39,746 nucleotides of DNA from Blastocladiella britannica. Taxonomy: Eukaryota > Blastocladiomycota > Blastocladiomycetes > Blastocladiales > Blastocladiaceae. The DNA lies in assembly GCA_025349905.2 (NCBI GenBank), contig MU624622.1, forward strand, positions 1 to 39,746, written 5' to 3'. Positions 38,301 through 39,746 of this stretch are shown here, one piece after another. A program made the translations under genes and the position numbers. Below the pieces are notes generated by a model. It made no database searches. It was given only the letters and a program-made list of their open reading frames with translations, and was not told the origin of the DNA. The number at the start of each line of letters is the position of its first letter. Position 1 is the stretch's first letter.

Positions 38301-39188
38301 GCTGCCAGCAACGCCAATACCGCCAATGCGACCGCCGGCCACCAACCGTCGGCGCGCATGGGCGGTCTCCTTGCCTCGTCCCGCATCCACCGGTACCCGC
38401 TTCACATTGAGCGTGCGATCTGCCGGCTCGCCCACGCCAAACTGGCCAACCCGCGCCGCCCTCTCCATCACCAGGTGCTCATTTCCAATATGCTGGTGTG
38501 GTACATGTCGCTGCGGCGGGCCGAGGAGGAAGAGGCCGCGGCGGCCATGGCCGCATCGACGAACGACGGGACCGGTGGAACGGGACCGGAACGCGCGATC
38601 GTGTGGAAGGGCGGCCGGTTCCAGAGCAATATTGGGGGGAAGGGACGCAAGAAGCGTGGCGGAGGCGGGAAGAGCGCGCGCCGGGCTGCTGCGGCGGCTG
38701 CTGGGGCAGCTGCTGGAGCCGGTGCGGAAATGCTGGTCTCGGCTCCTAATTACTCTGGCGCACATGCCGCTGACGGGTACACATCCGACGGCCGCGGCGG
38801 CGGCGGCGGTGGGATGGTCGGCAACGTCGGCGCTCCCGGCAATGGCGGCAGTGGGAGCAGCAGTGGTCGGCGGCGGCGGAGGCGGCGACAGCAGCAACGC
38901 GGTGGTGGGAACGCGCGGCCGTCGGGTAACACGTCGAGCTCGGACTCGGACGACAGCGAGACGAGTGACGAGGATGACGAGGACGAGGAGGAGGAGGAGG
39001 ACGATGGTGGCAAGGCGTCTGCAGCACCAACAACGACGGAGACCGATCGGGGGTCGGCACGGGCAAGCGACGACGACGACGACGACGAGGACGACGACGT
39101 GCCGCTGGGTTTGGTGATGCAAAAGAAGCCCGAGCCGGCGGCACTCCCACCTCCCGTCGCTCCAGTTTCGTCCTCGGTGGTTGTGTAG
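35350..39188 (+). CDS. ZDS1: Zds1/Zds2-like protein with internal Zds_C motif
   Basis: Two exons (35350-36414, 36468-39188) give 1261 residues, mostly disordered (Ser/Pro/Ala-rich, with RS repeats near 150-160). Two conserved islands identify it. At ~284, HLFWVPAHQHPEIAPLAFKD is followed by RRRKSYRESVSVMSLKR, like the N-terminal motif of fungal Zds proteins. At ~994, RIHRYPLHIERAICRLAHAK, then LANPRRPLHHQVLISNMLVW, is the Zds C-terminal domain. In yeast Zds1/Zds2 bind PP2A-Cdc55 and control mitotic entry and exit and cell polarity. Here that domain is not terminal: about 220 more residues follow, Gly/Arg-rich (GRRRRRRRQQQRGGG) and then strongly acidic (SDEDDEDEEEEEDDGG, SDDDDDDEDDD). Lys-rich GKKKK patches near 820-840 could bind membrane or import receptors. 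The splice is phase 0 (GTAC donor, AATAG acceptor). Confidence 0.85.
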
Positions 39189-39246
39189 AGTACGAAAATA
39201 CGTGTACGCTCTTCAATACAAAAAAATCAACAACACCCTTTATACC

Positions 39247-39746
39247 ATGTCAGCAGCCCTGTCCCACGCCTCGCGGCCCCTGCGCGCCGCCCTCTCCTCG
39301 ACATCAGCCCACTTGCTGCGTGCCGCACCCACACCTGCCGGCCGCGCCGCGTCCGCCGCCAACTCCAAGAAAAAGGCCACCACCGCCATTGGCGGCGACT
39401 CGCGGTACCCGCTGCTCAAGGACTACTTGCTCGCTCCCCACTCCAGCCCCGCTACTGCGGTCACCGACGCGTCGGCCACGCAGCACGCGACCATCGAGCG
39501 CGCATGGGCCGTCGCCAACACCGCACGCACGGCCGAACTGGCGGCCGATCGTAGCGCCAAGTACGCGCGTGTCCGGGCAGCGATGCTGGCGCTGGAGGCC
39601 ATTGACCCGTCTAAACTTGAAATGGCGCTGGGGAAAGAGGGCGAGGACATGTACTTTCCGCGACTGATGAAGGCACCGACGCTGACTCCCGGGAAGCCCG
39701 CGTGGGATTACCGGGACGCGCCGTTGGCGGCGGCCGCGGCTGCTGC
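39247..39746 (+). CDS. MRPL40: Mitochondrial ribosomal protein mL40 (Mrpl28-type), 3' end outside window
   Basis: The frame from ATG at 39247 is open to the window edge (166 codons). The first ~40 residues are rich in Arg, Ala and Ser without acids (MSAALSHASRPLRAALSST), a mitochondrial targeting sequence. The body contains YPLLKDYLL, ATIERAWAVANTARTAELAA, a helix YARVRAAMLALEAIDPSKLE and MALGKEGEDMYFPRLMKAPT. This is the pattern of the large-subunit protein mL40 (yeast Mrpl28): IERAW helix, a DP(S/R) turn and FPR...P-T-x-T-P. It ends here in an Ala run. The start lies only 58 bp after the Zds1-like stop, so its promoter is within or just after that gene. Confidence 0.85.
   Translation, partial: MSAALSHASRPLRAALSSTSAHLLRAAPTPAGRAASAANSKKKATTAIGGDSRYPLLKDYLLAPHSSPATAVTDASATQHATIERAWAVANTARTAELAADRSAKYARVRAAMLALEAIDPSKLEMALGKEGEDMYFPRLMKAPTLTPGKPAWDYRDAPLAAAAAA

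Noticed and set aside
36592..38386. Long minus-strand frames opposite the Zds1-like gene
   Set aside because: Low-complexity shadows of a biased Ser/Pro/Ala coding strand; the conserved Zds motifs are on the plus strand.

Overview
The window is nuclear DNA of a GC-rich, intron-bearing eukaryote, most likely an early-diverging zoosporic fungus; Blastocladiomycota (an Allomyces/Catenaria-like lineage) is my best guess. A Zds1-like protein, a fungal-type P3A plasma-membrane H+-ATPase and a fungal-type mL40 point to a fungus. SCAI, a Kismet/CHD6-9-like remodeller, a HAUS6-like augmin subunit and an SVIP-like p97 adaptor are genes more familiar from animals and other non-Dikarya lineages. Proteins built of Leu-Asp-Trp-Trp-Trp repeats behind a short F-box-like start fit the same assignment. 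The lineage call is inference; no marker gene settles it. I found no rRNA, tRNA, CRISPR array or intact transposon.

Layout, left to right: CHD remodeller 5' part (-), SVIP-like (+), EDEM/GH47 (-), HAUS6-like (-), SCAI (+), PROPPIN (-), CPSF73/Ysh1 (+), tandem-BTB protein (-), a 1.3 kb promoter region, plasma-membrane H+-ATPase (+), SDR oxidoreductase (+), small single-pass membrane protein (-), LisH/WD40 protein (+), ABC-F ATPase (-), a decayed F-box/repeat and SEL1 stretch (+), an intact WWW-repeat protein (+), YEATS protein (+), Zds1-like protein (+), and the 5' part of mL40 (+).

The genome is compact. Many genes are convergent pairs with 7-70 bp between stop codons or divergent pairs with 100-200 bp between starts. 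EDEM starts only 35 bp (or -4 bp, if an upstream ATG is used) after the HAUS6-like stop codon. Introns are short (about 35-110 nt), often with T-runs just after the donor. I resolved 42 donors by frame closure and protein homology. They are overwhelmingly GTAC or GTAT: base +4 is C in 29, T in 12, G in 1 and A in none. That is unlike the usual GTAAGT consensus, and it is the most unusual pattern I see in the window.

Functional themes: ER quality control (EDEM and an SVIP-like p97 adaptor are adjacent and convergent), chromatin and transcription (CHD, YEATS, SCAI), mRNA 3'-end cleavage (CPSF73), mitosis (HAUS6-like, Zds1-like), autophagy (PROPPIN), translation (ABC-F, mL40) and membrane energization (H+-ATPase). 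These are mostly independent housekeeping genes, not a cluster or operon. Exon boundaries were derived by hand and need transcript support.
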